Below, piece by piece: positions 1 to 7,576 of a stretch of DNA of 64,000 nucleotides. A program made the translations under genes and the position numbers. The first letter of the stretch is position 1, and each line of letters begins with the position of its first letter. The stretch covers positions 3,083,001 to 3,147,000 of the forward strand of contig NZ_CP028922.1 in assembly GCF_003060825.1 (NCBI RefSeq), read 5' to 3'. The notes beneath the pieces are model-generated. The model did no database searches and had not been told where the DNA came from. It worked only from the letters and a program-made list of their open reading frames with translations. The DNA is from Paenibacillus sp. CAA11. GTDB lineage: Bacteria > Bacillota > Bacilli > Paenibacillales > Paenibacillaceae.

Positions 1-732
1 CAGCCATTGGCGGCCCTGCTCCTTCCAGAGCGGCGGGGTCTTGTGGCCTGAGTCTTTATCCTGCTTGTCAGAGTCTTTCTCTCCTGCCTTAACACCCACA
101 CCGAACGCGGCGTACAGCTCCTCCACTGTTCCTGCATACTCGTTCAAATCTACATTCCCCTGTATGCCCGCTACTTTCCCCTTACTGCTATATTGCCAAA
201 ATGACCATGCGCTCCAGGCAGGCACAGTATAAGGAACCTCTGTGCTGTAACGGGCTACCCATAACTTATACTTACTTAGCTTGGCCTCAAAATTTCCAGC
301 AAACGAATTGCCTGAGTATAAAAGGGGCTTCCGCCCGGTGAGACGCTCAATCTCGGTCAAGAACGCTTCGGCAACCGCGGTAATCTGCACCTTGCTCAGC
401 TTGCCCGGGTTGTCCTCATAATCGAGCACGGGAGGAAGTTCAAAAACAGCTGGGCCTCCAGCCGCCTGCATAGCTGAATGAAAATTAGAGGCTTCCGCCT
501 TAGCAGTTGCTGCCGAGGTAGCATCCAGAAAATGATAGGCGCCCACCAGCAGCCCTGCACGGCGCGCCTCCTTAACGTTCGTCAGAAACTTGGGATCACG
601 GTAGCTTATCCCTTGGGACGCCTTGATGAAGACAAAGCTCTTGCCTGCCGCACGCACCTGATCCCAGGAAATGCTGCCGTTATGGTGAGAAACATCAATG
701 CCTTGCGCATTGTTAGCATTACTCTTCTGCAT
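1..732 (-). CDS. GH25-family endolysin (lysozyme), C-terminus cut by window edge
   Basis: Translating the minus strand from the ATG at 732 gives 244 residues with no stop before the window edge, so the gene is partial. Residues 10-205 read as a glycoside hydrolase 25 muramidase: GIDVSHHNG at 11-19, FIKASQG at 35-41, GAYHF at 64-68, and VLDYED at 102-107, which carries the expected catalytic Asp/Glu pair. DLNEY lies near 195-199. A charged Lys/Asp linker follows from about 215 and probably leads to a cell-wall-binding domain outside the window. Family knowledge: these enzymes cut the MurNAc-GlcNAc bond of peptidoglycan. It is the last visible gene after the holin, as expected for release of phage or tailocin particles. 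PBSX uses an amidase (XlyA) at this place, so the lysin is a different type. Confidence 0.88.
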   Translation of the reverse strand, partial: MQKSNANNAQGIDVSHHNGSISWDQVRAAGKSFVFIKASQGISYRDPKFLTNVKEARRAGLLVGAYHFLDATSAATAKAEASNFHSAMQAAGGPAVFELPPVLDYEDNPGKLSKVQITAVAEAFLTEIERLTGRKPLLYSGNSFAGNFEAKLSKYKLWVARYSTEVPYTVPAWSAWSFWQYSSKGKVAGIQGNVDLNEYAGTVEELYAAFGVGVKAGEKDSDKQDKDSGHKTPPLWKEQGRQWL

Positions 733-739
733 AGGTTGT

Positions 740-967
740 TCACTCCTTCTTCTTCGCGAACTGATAAGCCCCAGTGGCGGAAAGTCCGACGATGGATACC
801 AGGATCAGCTTATCCTGGAGCCAGCTGGGCACAAGCACAAAAACAGCCGCGATCAACACGGCTGCGATGTTAAGCCATTTTTCCTGCAACCCAAAGCCCC
901 GGACCACGCCAACATAGGCGGCAACCAGGGCAGCTAGGGTTAGGATGTCGTTTGAAATCGTCTCCAT
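740..967 (-). CDS. phage holin (XhlB-like position), 75 aa
   Basis: A 75-residue protein beginning METISNDI, with two hydrophobic stretches (roughly residues 8-25 and 33-60) and a lysine-rich end (KKKE). It has the small, two-segment, basic-tailed build of a phage holin. An in-frame upstream extension exists, but the ATG at 967 lies four bases after the stop of the XhlA-like gene and has a GGGAG ribosome binding site. Between the XhlA-like protein and the GH25 lysin, it would make the membrane holes that let the lysin reach the wall. The role comes from position and topology, not from a specific motif. Confidence 0.8.
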   Translation of the reverse strand: METISNDILTLAALVAAYVGVVRGFGLQEKWLNIAAVLIAAVFVLVPSWLQDKLILVSIVGLSATGAYQFAKKKE

Positions 968-971
968 ATCG

Positions 972-1346
972 TTAACTCCCGCCCAACTTGATCCCAGCAA
1001 TAATCGCGGAAACGATAAGACCGGCAAATCCAGTAATCATGGCACCGTAGAAGGTTCGCCTGAACCATTCCTGGTCATCCTTCTGGGCCTCCTGTTCGGC
1101 AATGGCCGCTTGAGCCGTACGCAGTGCCTCATCCGCTATCTCCTTCGCCGTCTGAAGCACATCTAACCGCTGGTGTGCCGACCTCGCCGACTGATCCGCG
1201 TTCCTTGCAATTTCCCTAAGCGTCTCCACAGCTGCCGCCAAGGTTGGCACGACCTCTAGCGTCTTCTCAATTCTCGCTAGCTGAATTTGAATATCTACAA
1301 GAAGCTTGGCATTTTCTTCATCCACTTTGTTAACTCCTTCCTGCAT
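972..1346 (-). CDS. xhlA: XhlA-like lysis accessory protein, 124 aa
   Basis: The first ~90 residues are strongly heptad-patterned and rich in Ala, Glu, Arg and Gln (coiled coil). A single hydrophobic segment ending in GLIVSAIIAGIKLG follows at the C-terminus. This is the build of the haemolysin XhlA family, whose PBSX member works with holin XhlB in host lysis. The gene sits directly upstream of the holin. The start at 1346 gives MQEGVNKVDEEN; a later start at KVDEEN is not supported by an ATG. At 124 residues it is somewhat longer than PBSX XhlA because of a longer coiled coil. Confidence 0.8.
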   Translation of the reverse strand: MQEGVNKVDEENAKLLVDIQIQLARIEKTLEVVPTLAAAVETLREIARNADQSARSAHQRLDVLQTAKEIADEALRTAQAAIAEQEAQKDDQEWFRRTFYGAMITGFAGLIVSAIIAGIKLGGS

Positions 1347-1369
1347 CCTCTCCCTCCTTTTCTGTGGAA

Positions 1370-1402
1370 AAAATGATGCCCTCGAATGGGTTCGAGGGCA
1401 TA
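1370..1402 (-). terminator. hairpin with U-run between XkdX-like gene and xhlA
   Basis: Read on the minus strand, a 10-bp stem built on TGCCCTCGAA around a short loop is followed by CATTTTTT. It lies after the XkdX-like gene and before the lysis genes. It could act as a partial terminator that lowers lysis-gene expression relative to tail genes; this is inferred from structure only. Confidence 0.6.
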
Positions 1403-1429
1403 AAATAACCGCTGCCAGTATAGCGCGGT

Positions 1430-1558
1430 CTATTCGGCTGCGCCGTTCAGCGCGTCCAGATCTGTTTTTACTGCATCGCGGAGATTGGCCGGTACTTGCT
1501 CAATGGTCCGGCGTCCGGCGACGATTAACGATACGTAAATCGTTACGAACACTTGCAT
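1430..1558 (-). CDS. small XkdX/CD1375-like phage protein, 42 aa
   Basis: A 42-residue protein starting MQVFVTIY, with the segment RRTIEQVPANLRDAV. This resembles the small phage proteins annotated as XkdX or CD1375 family, which follow the tail fibre genes and carry a similar TI-x-QVP-x-x-LR motif. The ATG at 1558 has a strong AAAGGAGG site; the longer in-frame upstream reading is unlikely. PBSX also has a ~50-residue gene (xkdX) in this position. The molecular function is unknown. Confidence 0.7.
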   Translation of the reverse strand: MQVFVTIYVSLIVAGRRTIEQVPANLRDAVKTDLDALNGAAE

Positions 1559-1601
1559 AAATAGTTCGCCTCCTTTCAAAAGTGCAAATCCGGTAAGAAG
1601 C

Positions 1602-1943
1602 TTAAGCATTAGCTTCTTTAAGTAGCATTTCATAGAGTGAAGCTATGGATTCACGATTTTCAATGTCTCTGGCTCTAAGAGCATCGTTCTCTGCCTGTAG
1701 TGCCCGTGTTCGGCTCTCAAAAGTTTCCCTGGCGATATAATCATAATAGAGTTCTTGTGTTTCTAAATTGATTCGCAGATAGGGATCCATATTAATTACT
1801 TCCTCACGCTGCGGAATGTCTCGCTCAATGTACATACCATTATCCACAATTTGCTCGGGATATGGCTGCTGAATAACTGCTTGTACATTACCTATATGGT
1901 CTGTTAACTTTTCATAAATTACATACTTCGTTACTTTTGACAT
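1602..1943 (-). CDS. XkdW-position tail protein of unknown function, 113 aa
   Basis: A 113-residue protein beginning MSKVTKYVIYEKL. The N-terminal two thirds looks like a small beta-rich fold, with several YI/V and IN-x-D segments, and the last ~40 residues form a charged helix (RALQAENDALRARDI). It is just downstream of the tail fibre, the position of xkdW in PBSX. It may be a fibre chaperone or attachment protein; the sequence does not decide this. Composition is AT-richer than the baseplate genes, like the C-terminal part of the fibre, suggesting the two travel together as a specificity module. Confidence 0.6.
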   Translation of the reverse strand: MSKVTKYVIYEKLTDHIGNVQAVIQQPYPEQIVDNGMYIERDIPQREEVINMDPYLRINLETQELYYDYIARETFESRTRALQAENDALRARDIENRESIASLYEMLLKEANA

Positions 1944-1955
1944 GTGTGATTCCTC

Positions 1956-3377
1956 CTATCCATAATAAAGATGTCCATCAATGCTCAGATACGCGCTTCT
2001 TTCTGTAGGAAGTGCATTTGGGTTATTAATAATTGTACGAAAACAAAGAGTAATTGGATTATTGAGATCAAAATTAGCAGGCATATCCATAGTGCCGCTA
2101 AACATTCTTATACTACTAGAGCTAGAGTTATACGGATCATCAAACCATATTGTCTTTAAATTGTTTATCATATCAAGTTGAAGCCCTCTAATAATTGAAG
2201 GGTTATCATAGTCAATTGTAGTTACTTCACCCTTGATATCTTTAAGAATCACTCTAGCTTGTGTGTAATTACCGTTGCTTGGAGGTTCGTACCCTTTGAA
2301 GTATAATCGCCCCCTAAACGACATGAATTTCAACATATTAGGCATCCTTAGTATTTCCACATCCGTTATGCCATTAGGCACATTCCCAGTGGTGTACTCT
2401 TTAGTAAAAGATACATTTATGATACCCGACTTGGATAATGTCTGAATTTTACTTGCCATCGTGGCCCAGTCATCATTTGTGGATGCGCTACCTCCCATGG
2501 CGTTAATGGCATCCACAATCCCTGCCTTAGCATTAACGCCAGATTGAAAAAGATCTGGACTCCAAGCGCTCCAATTACCATTGTCTCTTTGACGTTGATA
2601 CAGTGTGGGAACGCCGCCGTTAGTAAGCCTACTTGCTCTTTGCAGAACATAATCATTTGAATACGAGTGACACTGAACTTCAATGTACCACCATTCATAT
2701 TCGTTAGCAGATGTAGGTGCATTCGTAAGATTACTCCCGTTATAAAATCCGGTCGCTGTCAAATTATTCAGATCATGCCCGTTTATCAGAATGTTTCTTG
2801 AATCATCTGTCGTTAGCTTTGCTTTTTGCCAATCTAAATTTGAGGTGGCCACCATAGTCCAATTATTCCACATTGTTTCGGTCCTCGTTCTAAACATTAT
2901 CGAATGTGTGGTTACTGAGACTACTCTTTGTAAAATATACGGTCCATGTATACCTACGCCTCCCACGATAACCTCTAATATGGTCCAGTCAACGGATGCA
3001 GGCATGTTAGTATATTTTGCCGCTTCTATTAACTGATATACCCCCGGTTCAGTAACAGTATCCAAATCGGTACCCGCAGCTAAGTGTCCCTTAAAAGTCA
3101 GACTTTGCTTATCAGAATACTTCTTCGCAGCTTCATTAGCCGCCTTCAATGCCTTGGATGTAGCCGCCTTATCCTCCGCATCGCTATCTAAATCACTCGA
3201 CAGCTGAACAATCCCCTTCTGCTCCAGTGAAGCATCCGGTAGGTCCGGATTAACATTAGCCACCGCTTCATCAATCTTATCCCAGTTCTCGTTCAACATC
3301 TTATCAATGTTGAACGTCTTCTCCCCGTCCACCGCCGGGTCTACCTTATACAGCTTCAAATTCGTAGTTTCAGCCAT
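1956..3377 (-). CDS. tail fibre (XkdV position) with pyocin-knob-like domains, 473 aa
   Basis: The start at MAETTNLKLYKVDP (3377) has a GAGGAGGG site and fits the usual N-terminus of Gram-positive contractile-tail fibres; the longer reading adds only out-of-place basic residues. Residues 1-90 form the baseplate-proximal part, including LEQKGIVQLSSD near 51-62. Two repeats at about 97-178 and 200-276 share a DL(D/N)-N/T-x-T-x-G-x-Y opening, a central WxxxEV and YVLQR-type strand, and a closing WNNW or WSAW, as in pyocin-knob domains of R-type pyocin fibres. A helical segment (VDAINAMGGSAST) near 286-300 is followed by a unique C-terminal ~150 residues, probably the receptor-binding part. The C-terminal coding half is visibly AT-richer than the genes upstream. 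Confidence 0.8.
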   Translation of the reverse strand: MAETTNLKLYKVDPAVDGEKTFNIDKMLNENWDKIDEAVANVNPDLPDASLEQKGIVQLSSDLDSDAEDKAATSKALKAANEAAKKYSDKQSLTFKGHLAAGTDLDTVTEPGVYQLIEAAKYTNMPASVDWTILEVIVGGVGIHGPYILQRVVSVTTHSIMFRTRTETMWNNWTMVATSNLDWQKAKLTTDDSRNILINGHDLNNLTATGFYNGSNLTNAPTSANEYEWWYIEVQCHSYSNDYVLQRASRLTNGGVPTLYQRQRDNGNWSAWSPDLFQSGVNAKAGIVDAINAMGGSASTNDDWATMASKIQTLSKSGIINVSFTKEYTTGNVPNGITDVEILRMPNMLKFMSFRGRLYFKGYEPPSNGNYTQARVILKDIKGEVTTIDYDNPSIIRGLQLDMINNLKTIWFDDPYNSSSSSIRMFSGTMDMPANFDLNNPITLCFRTIINNPNALPTERSAYLSIDGHLYYG

Positions 3378-3954
3378 GCTGGCCCTCCTCTCGGTTAAAA
3401 GCAAACAGTGTGAGCGGCTTCGCCTCCAGCTCACGCAGCGTCATCTGCTCATGCACGTCCCGAATGAGCAGATAACGGAACTCATACTCCACCGCCATAT
3501 GCGCTGGCTTAATTTCCTCAATCGCCGCCTTCAGATCGTCGATATTCGGCGGCAGGCCGAGCGTGTCCACGAACTTGACCGTGAAGCTCCACGCCTCCGG
3601 CCGAAAGGACACGTCCACCGCACCGCCGTCATACGCCTCGGCCACGTTCTTCACCAGCCGGCCTGTAAACCGGCCGGCTCCGCGCAGCTTCGACTCCACC
3701 ACGGACCGCCGCTGCTCCAGCGGCTTGAGCGGTTCCGTCACAATGCCCAGCTCTCGCTCCCACCGCTCCAGCCCCCAGGTAGCAGTGCGGACGAAGAACT
3801 GCTGCAGCGTCTCGCTCAGCGCGAGATAGAACAGGTCCATCTCCATGCCCTTGGACTGCATGTCGGCCTTTATTACCCGCGAGGTCTCGTAGTAGGCCGG
3901 GAGATAAGACATCAGCTCTTTCCCCTTAGGGCTGGTTACGGCAAAATCACTCAT
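3370..3954 (-). CDS. YmfQ/XkdU-like (DUF2313) baseplate protein, 194 aa
   Basis: The protein starts MSDFAVTSPKGKELMSYLP at 3954, where its ATG overlaps the end of the XkdT-like gene. The N-terminal part (LPAYYETSRVIKADMQSKG) and a central WGLERWERELGI motif match the DUF2313/YmfQ family, which lies between the baseplate J protein and the fibre in PBSX-like and Mu-like tails and probably links wedge to fibre. Its 3' end overlaps the fibre start by eight bases, indicating coupled translation. The longer upstream reading starting at 4002 has no supporting site. Confidence 0.85.
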   Translation of the reverse strand: MSDFAVTSPKGKELMSYLPAYYETSRVIKADMQSKGMEMDLFYLALSETLQQFFVRTATWGLERWERELGIVTEPLKPLEQRRSVVESKLRGAGRFTGRLVKNVAEAYDGGAVDVSFRPEAWSFTVKFVDTLGLPPNIDDLKAAIEEIKPAHMAVEYEFRYLLIRDVHEQMTLRELEAKPLTLFAFNREEGQHG

Positions 3955-5065
3955 GCACATCCACCTTCCCCAGTACAGCAACTTGACCTGTGCCGACCTC
4001 AAGATTCGTATCAGCCAGACCGTTCACGGTCAGCTCGCTGAAGTCAATGATCGGCGGAATGTCGAGCAGGACCGCTGCGATGCGCGTAGTCCGAACCAGC
4101 GGATCGGCAAAAGCGAGCTGCTTCAAGTAAGCCCGCACTCCCTTCTCAATCAGCGAGCGGACGTCGGCAAGCACAGCGCCGGACGCCAAGGTCAGCCGGA
4201 CACTGACATTGACCGGCACCTCTTCGGCGGGCATCAGATGCACCACCGCGCCCGCCGGGGCCAGCCCTTCCCCTTGACCGTCCTGCGTCGGATCAATGGC
4301 CTGCTGGGCGGCGGCGACAATGTCCGCCGCCGCAGCCCGCTTCTCGGCATCCAGCAAATAGATGCCGACCGTGCCCGGCCCCTTCCACAGCGGCTGCACC
4401 TGCACGCCGCCAACGCCGGGCACCTCCGAGGCCCACTGCATGTACTGCGCTTTATTGCCGCTGGTGCCCGCATGGCGCACCTTGGCATAATAGCGCTCCA
4501 ACAGCGCCTCATCGGCCTCGGTATCTGTTCCGCCTCGCGTCTCGGCCGGGTTCGTCACGGCCGTGACCCCGCTGACCGGGGAGGCGATCACCGTGATCGT
4601 GCCCGCCGGCACATTGCCGCTGCGCCCCGGGATGACGGCCCGAATCGGGGCGGAGCCGCTGCCCGATTCGTCCAGCGTAACGGCGGCGGTCGTCTCGTAC
4701 TCCGCCGACGGCTCGCCGGACAGCTCGTCCGCAGGCGTCGCCACCAGCGTGCCCGCCGGGACGACCCGGCCAGCGGTGCCCGTGAAGAGCACCTGGCCGG
4801 AAGCTGAGACGGCCGCCCGGCGCGTCAGTCCGTGCTCGGCCGCCCGCAGGTCAAGATATTCGCCGTACGCGGTCTCGGCGAACCCACGCTCCAGCACCTG
4901 CTGAGCCCAGAGCGCTGCCTCGGACAGCATGAATGCCGCCGGCGCGGCGGCATCCCAGATAAAAGAACCCTCCGATTTGTCAATATCGGAGGGAATGCGT
5001 GCAAGCATGCGCTGCATAATCTGTTCTTCTGTTTGTTCTTGCAAATAAATCGGCAGTTCTGCCAA
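3947..5065 (-). CDS. xkdT: XkdT-like baseplate J (wedge) protein, 372 aa
   Basis: A 372-residue member of the Mu gpJ/P2 gpJ-like baseplate family. The N-terminus (MAELPIYLQEQTEEQIM) and the segment GEYLDLRAAEHGLTR, near residue 70, are typical of XkdT. The long middle is Gly/Ala-rich beta structure (VVPAGTLVATPAD), and the end folds back as a helical domain. Such proteins assemble the six wedges of the contractile baseplate. Coding sequence here is markedly GC-rich compared with the fibre gene just downstream. It sits two bases from the XkdS-like gene. Confidence 0.9.
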   Translation of the reverse strand: MAELPIYLQEQTEEQIMQRMLARIPSDIDKSEGSFIWDAAAPAAFMLSEAALWAQQVLERGFAETAYGEYLDLRAAEHGLTRRAAVSASGQVLFTGTAGRVVPAGTLVATPADELSGEPSAEYETTAAVTLDESGSGSAPIRAVIPGRSGNVPAGTITVIASPVSGVTAVTNPAETRGGTDTEADEALLERYYAKVRHAGTSGNKAQYMQWASEVPGVGGVQVQPLWKGPGTVGIYLLDAEKRAAAADIVAAAQQAIDPTQDGQGEGLAPAGAVVHLMPAEEVPVNVSVRLTLASGAVLADVRSLIEKGVRAYLKQLAFADPLVRTTRIAAVLLDIPPIIDFSELTVNGLADTNLEVGTGQVAVLGKVDVHE

Positions 5066-5066
5066 C

Positions 5067-5540
5067 TTAGATCACCACACTTCCCGATAATGAGGCGGAT
5101 TCATCCCGTTCACTCGTCACCCGGCAGGTGAACGAGCAGGTTTCACCCGCCCAAGTAAATGCGAAGCCGTCCACACTGGCTGTCCGGGGATCGGCAAGCA
5201 GAGCCTCCTCCACCATCCGGCGGATTTCACTCTCGTAAGCTGCCCGGGTAAGACCCGAGCCCAGCAGCTCGTCCAGCTCATGCCCATAGCTTCGCGAATA
5301 AATCAGATGACGGTACCTGGGCGTGTGCAGCACCTTGCGGCACCATTCCAGCCAAGCATCCGTTCCGGCAGCCACTGCGGCCTTGCCGGTAGGTGTGAGC
5401 ACAAATTCCCCGGCATCATAATCAAAGCGCCAGCTTCGTCCGAATGGGACCGGCTGTGCCGCCGGCTCCGTCAAGTCTCCATTTTTACTCGCCGCCAAAT
5501 CATCGTAAAATTCCATGTCCTCAGGGAACAGCTCAGGCAT
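5067..5540 (-). CDS. xkdS: XkdS-like (DUF2634) baseplate protein, 157 aa
   Basis: A 157-residue protein starting MPELFPEDMEFYDDLA. It shows the DUF2634/XkdS features: a central WLEWCRKVLHTPRYRHLIYS segment, equivalent to the gp25-like fold in which a long stretch inserts into the sheath-initiating ring, followed by an ELDELLGSGL helix. Related proteins in contractile tails act as the sheath initiator of the wedge. The gene overlaps the XkdR-like gene by eight bases and precedes the J protein, the order seen in PBSX. Confidence 0.85.
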   Translation of the reverse strand: MPELFPEDMEFYDDLAASKNGDLTEPAAQPVPFGRSWRFDYDAGEFVLTPTGKAAVAAGTDAWLEWCRKVLHTPRYRHLIYSRSYGHELDELLGSGLTRAAYESEIRRMVEEALLADPRTASVDGFAFTWAGETCSFTCRVTSERDESASLSGSVVI

Positions 5541-5943
5541 GCCGCTCCACCACCTTACACATCACGAGTACATCACGGCCTCCATTCAGCCGCAGGGCAA
5601 GCACGCGGTCACCGGGGGCAAAGCCCCCGTCCAGATCAAGCGCAGCCTTCTCAATCTCAGCGGGCTCGAATTCAAACTCTCCCTTGCCGCCAACCAGATC
5701 GCCGGTACTGTCACGCAGTCCCTGTACCGTGCCAGAGAGCTTCAGCTCAGGAAGCTTAAGCTTCCCCGGCAGCTCGGCCACTAAGTAATCCTGAATTTCG
5801 TGCTTGAAATCATCCAGCTTCAGGCCTGTTCCGGTCATCGTACCCAGCACCGCACCCGTCTGAGCCAGCGCTGAGCGCGTCTGCCGCTTAACGGCAGAAT
5901 GTACTGCCTCCGCCAAGCCGCTGTTCTGTTCGTTATCCGTCAA
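5533..5943 (-). CDS. xkdR: XkdR-like (DUF2577) baseplate protein, 136 aa
   Basis: A 136-residue protein. The helical N-terminus (MTDNEQNSGLAEAVHSAVKRQT) is followed by a beta-rich half with GDRVLALRLNGGRDVLVMCKV at the end, the region typical of DUF2577/XkdR. It lies between the XkdQ-like hub and the XkdS-like wedge genes and overlaps both neighbours by a few bases. The exact function in PBSX-type tails is not established; an inner-baseplate position is inferred from gene order. Confidence 0.82.
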   Translation of the reverse strand: MTDNEQNSGLAEAVHSAVKRQTRSALAQTGAVLGTMTGTGLKLDDFKHEIQDYLVAELPGKLKLPELKLSGTVQGLRDSTGDLVGGKGEFEFEPAEIEKAALDLDGGFAPGDRVLALRLNGGRDVLVMCKVVERHA

Positions 5944-6913
5944 GGTAATACCTCCTTCTCACATCTTCATAGGCTGCCAGCTCAAGTGTCATACTGCCCG
6001 GGCTGCCCAGCTGGTGGTTAACCGTTGTCACGATCAAGCGCATCCCGTTTAGCATGACTGCATCCCCTGCTCGAATGATGTTGATGTCAGGCGCTGCTAC
6101 CGTGAACGTCTGCTGAATACCTCTCAGCTTCGCTTTTGCCAAGGTCTTAGCAGCAGACGCTGTCTTCACCTTGTCATCCTGCACCAATGCCTGAAGGGTA
6201 CCGAACTTGTCCTTGTCTTTGGATTCAATGGCCAGCACCTTCGATGCGGCCGAATCACTCGCAGATTCGGAGACCCCGATCACCTTGACCTGGGTTACGG
6301 CCCCTTCCAGCGTTCTGGATTGGCTGACCTCTTCATTCTGATCCAGTACATAAACCGTCTTATTGCTGCCAAGCTTGTACAGCTCCAGCCCAGAGGGCGT
6401 CATACGGGGATGGTATAAATCTCCGCCGGCTTTGGCCGTCTCCTGAAGGTCGGCGGTCATCATCGCATGGATGGTCTGCGAACGGTATACCGCCTTCCCC
6501 AGCTTCTTCCCTGTGTCAGGCACGCTGGCCAGCTTGATTTTCCAATCGGCGGCATATTTCCAAACCCTCTGGGACGCTGTCTGATTTTTCGGAAAAAGAT
6601 ATTCGTCCTCCGATTTGTCCAAATAAATCGTGCGGTCATAGAGCGTCAGCGATATCCGCTTGGCACCGTTATTGCTTGAGCTGTCACAGTCCCACACCAC
6701 CGCCGGATGAAGCAAAGGAACCATCTCCGTCTTCCCCAGCGGCACACCGCTGATCCGGATTTCATCCCCAGGGGTAACCGAAGGCATGCTTGCTCCGGCC
6801 ACCAGCTCGACATTTCCTTGATAAGCAATCTGCTCCAGGGAATCCTTAAGCGAGATGCTTTGTACCAGGGGGGTGAGATCATATTTATTCTGCAAAATCA
6901 CCTTATAGCTCAC
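5933..6913 (-). CDS. xkdQ: XkdQ-like tail hub protein, 326 aa
   Basis: A 326-residue protein opening MSYKVILQNKYDLTPLVQS. The first half is beta-rich (VELVAGASMPSVTPGDEIRI) and the second carries PDINIIRAGDAVMLNG and ends with a DVRRRYYLDG tail. Length and motifs match XkdQ of PBSX, related to the gpD/gp27 hub that forms the ring between tube and spike. It overlaps the XkdP-like gene by four bases and the XkdR-like gene by eleven, so the whole baseplate block is probably translated as a coupled unit. Confidence 0.87.
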   Translation of the reverse strand: MSYKVILQNKYDLTPLVQSISLKDSLEQIAYQGNVELVAGASMPSVTPGDEIRISGVPLGKTEMVPLLHPAVVWDCDSSSNNGAKRISLTLYDRTIYLDKSEDEYLFPKNQTASQRVWKYAADWKIKLASVPDTGKKLGKAVYRSQTIHAMMTADLQETAKAGGDLYHPRMTPSGLELYKLGSNKTVYVLDQNEEVSQSRTLEGAVTQVKVIGVSESASDSAASKVLAIESKDKDKFGTLQALVQDDKVKTASAAKTLAKAKLRGIQQTFTVAAPDINIIRAGDAVMLNGMRLIVTTVNHQLGSPGSMTLELAAYEDVRRRYYLDG

Positions 6914-7554
6914 GGCATCACCAGCTTCTGCCCCGGCTTGATCCGGTTCGGATCTTTGCCGATCACCGTCTTGTTCAGCTTGTAAATCTCATTCCAGCGA
7001 GCGCTTGAACCGAGTTCCAGCTTAGCGATTTTGGACAGAGAATCCCCCGATTTAACCGTATAGATCTTGGGACTTGTCTTCAAATCAGCCCGGTTCCGGG
7101 CGGCAGTCACGCTGCTCCCCCCTTTGGAAGCCGCTGCGATCTTGCCTACTTTGAGCTCCCGCCAGGTGCGTAAGGTCAGGTCGAAATAGACATCACCCGT
7201 TTCCCCTCCCCGAAGCGTTGTTTTATGGGAGGTCACCCATACCGGCACATTGACGCCTGTTCCCGTAATCATGAAGCGGAGCGGTGTTTTGGATAAGAGG
7301 AACAAATTCAGCTGATTCATTGCCTCCATGGGGTCAGGTATGTTCATGTAACGGCAGTATCCTTCATCATATTGCTGTGGAAAAAAAGAAGAGAAGGATA
7401 TCTCCTTCACCTTCTCTCCCTGCGGCAGATCGAATTCACCGGATGATAACAGGGTTACGGTCTCCATCCCCTTATCCCTGAAAATGTTGACTTCTTCAGG
7501 GTTGACCGGGAACCAGAAACTCTTGCCCTTCCCATCCTTCAAAATAAAGTCCAC
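6910..7554 (-). CDS. xkdP: XkdP-like LysM tail protein, 214 aa
   Basis: A 214-residue protein starting MDFILKDGKGKSFWFPVNPEEV, the characteristic XkdP opening. Residues ~163-214 are a single LysM domain (YTVKSGDSLSKIA ... IKPGQKLVMP). In PBSX-like and pyocin-like particles this protein corresponds to the LysM-containing baseplate component that helps lock hub to tube, and LysM may also touch peptidoglycan on injection. The spacer to the tape measure gene is short and has a GGAGG site. Confidence 0.88.
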   Translation of the reverse strand: MDFILKDGKGKSFWFPVNPEEVNIFRDKGMETVTLLSSGEFDLPQGEKVKEISFSSFFPQQYDEGYCRYMNIPDPMEAMNQLNLFLLSKTPLRFMITGTGVNVPVWVTSHKTTLRGGETGDVYFDLTLRTWRELKVGKIAAASKGGSSVTAARNRADLKTSPKIYTVKSGDSLSKIAKLELGSSARWNEIYKLNKTVIGKDPNRIKPGQKLVMP

Positions 7555-7576
7555 ATGCTCACCTCCTTTGCCGGCC

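Noticed and set aside
3953-4807. Long rightward open frames opposite the baseplate J gene
   Set aside because: They arise from the high GC content of the real gene on the other strand and show no ribosome sites or domains.
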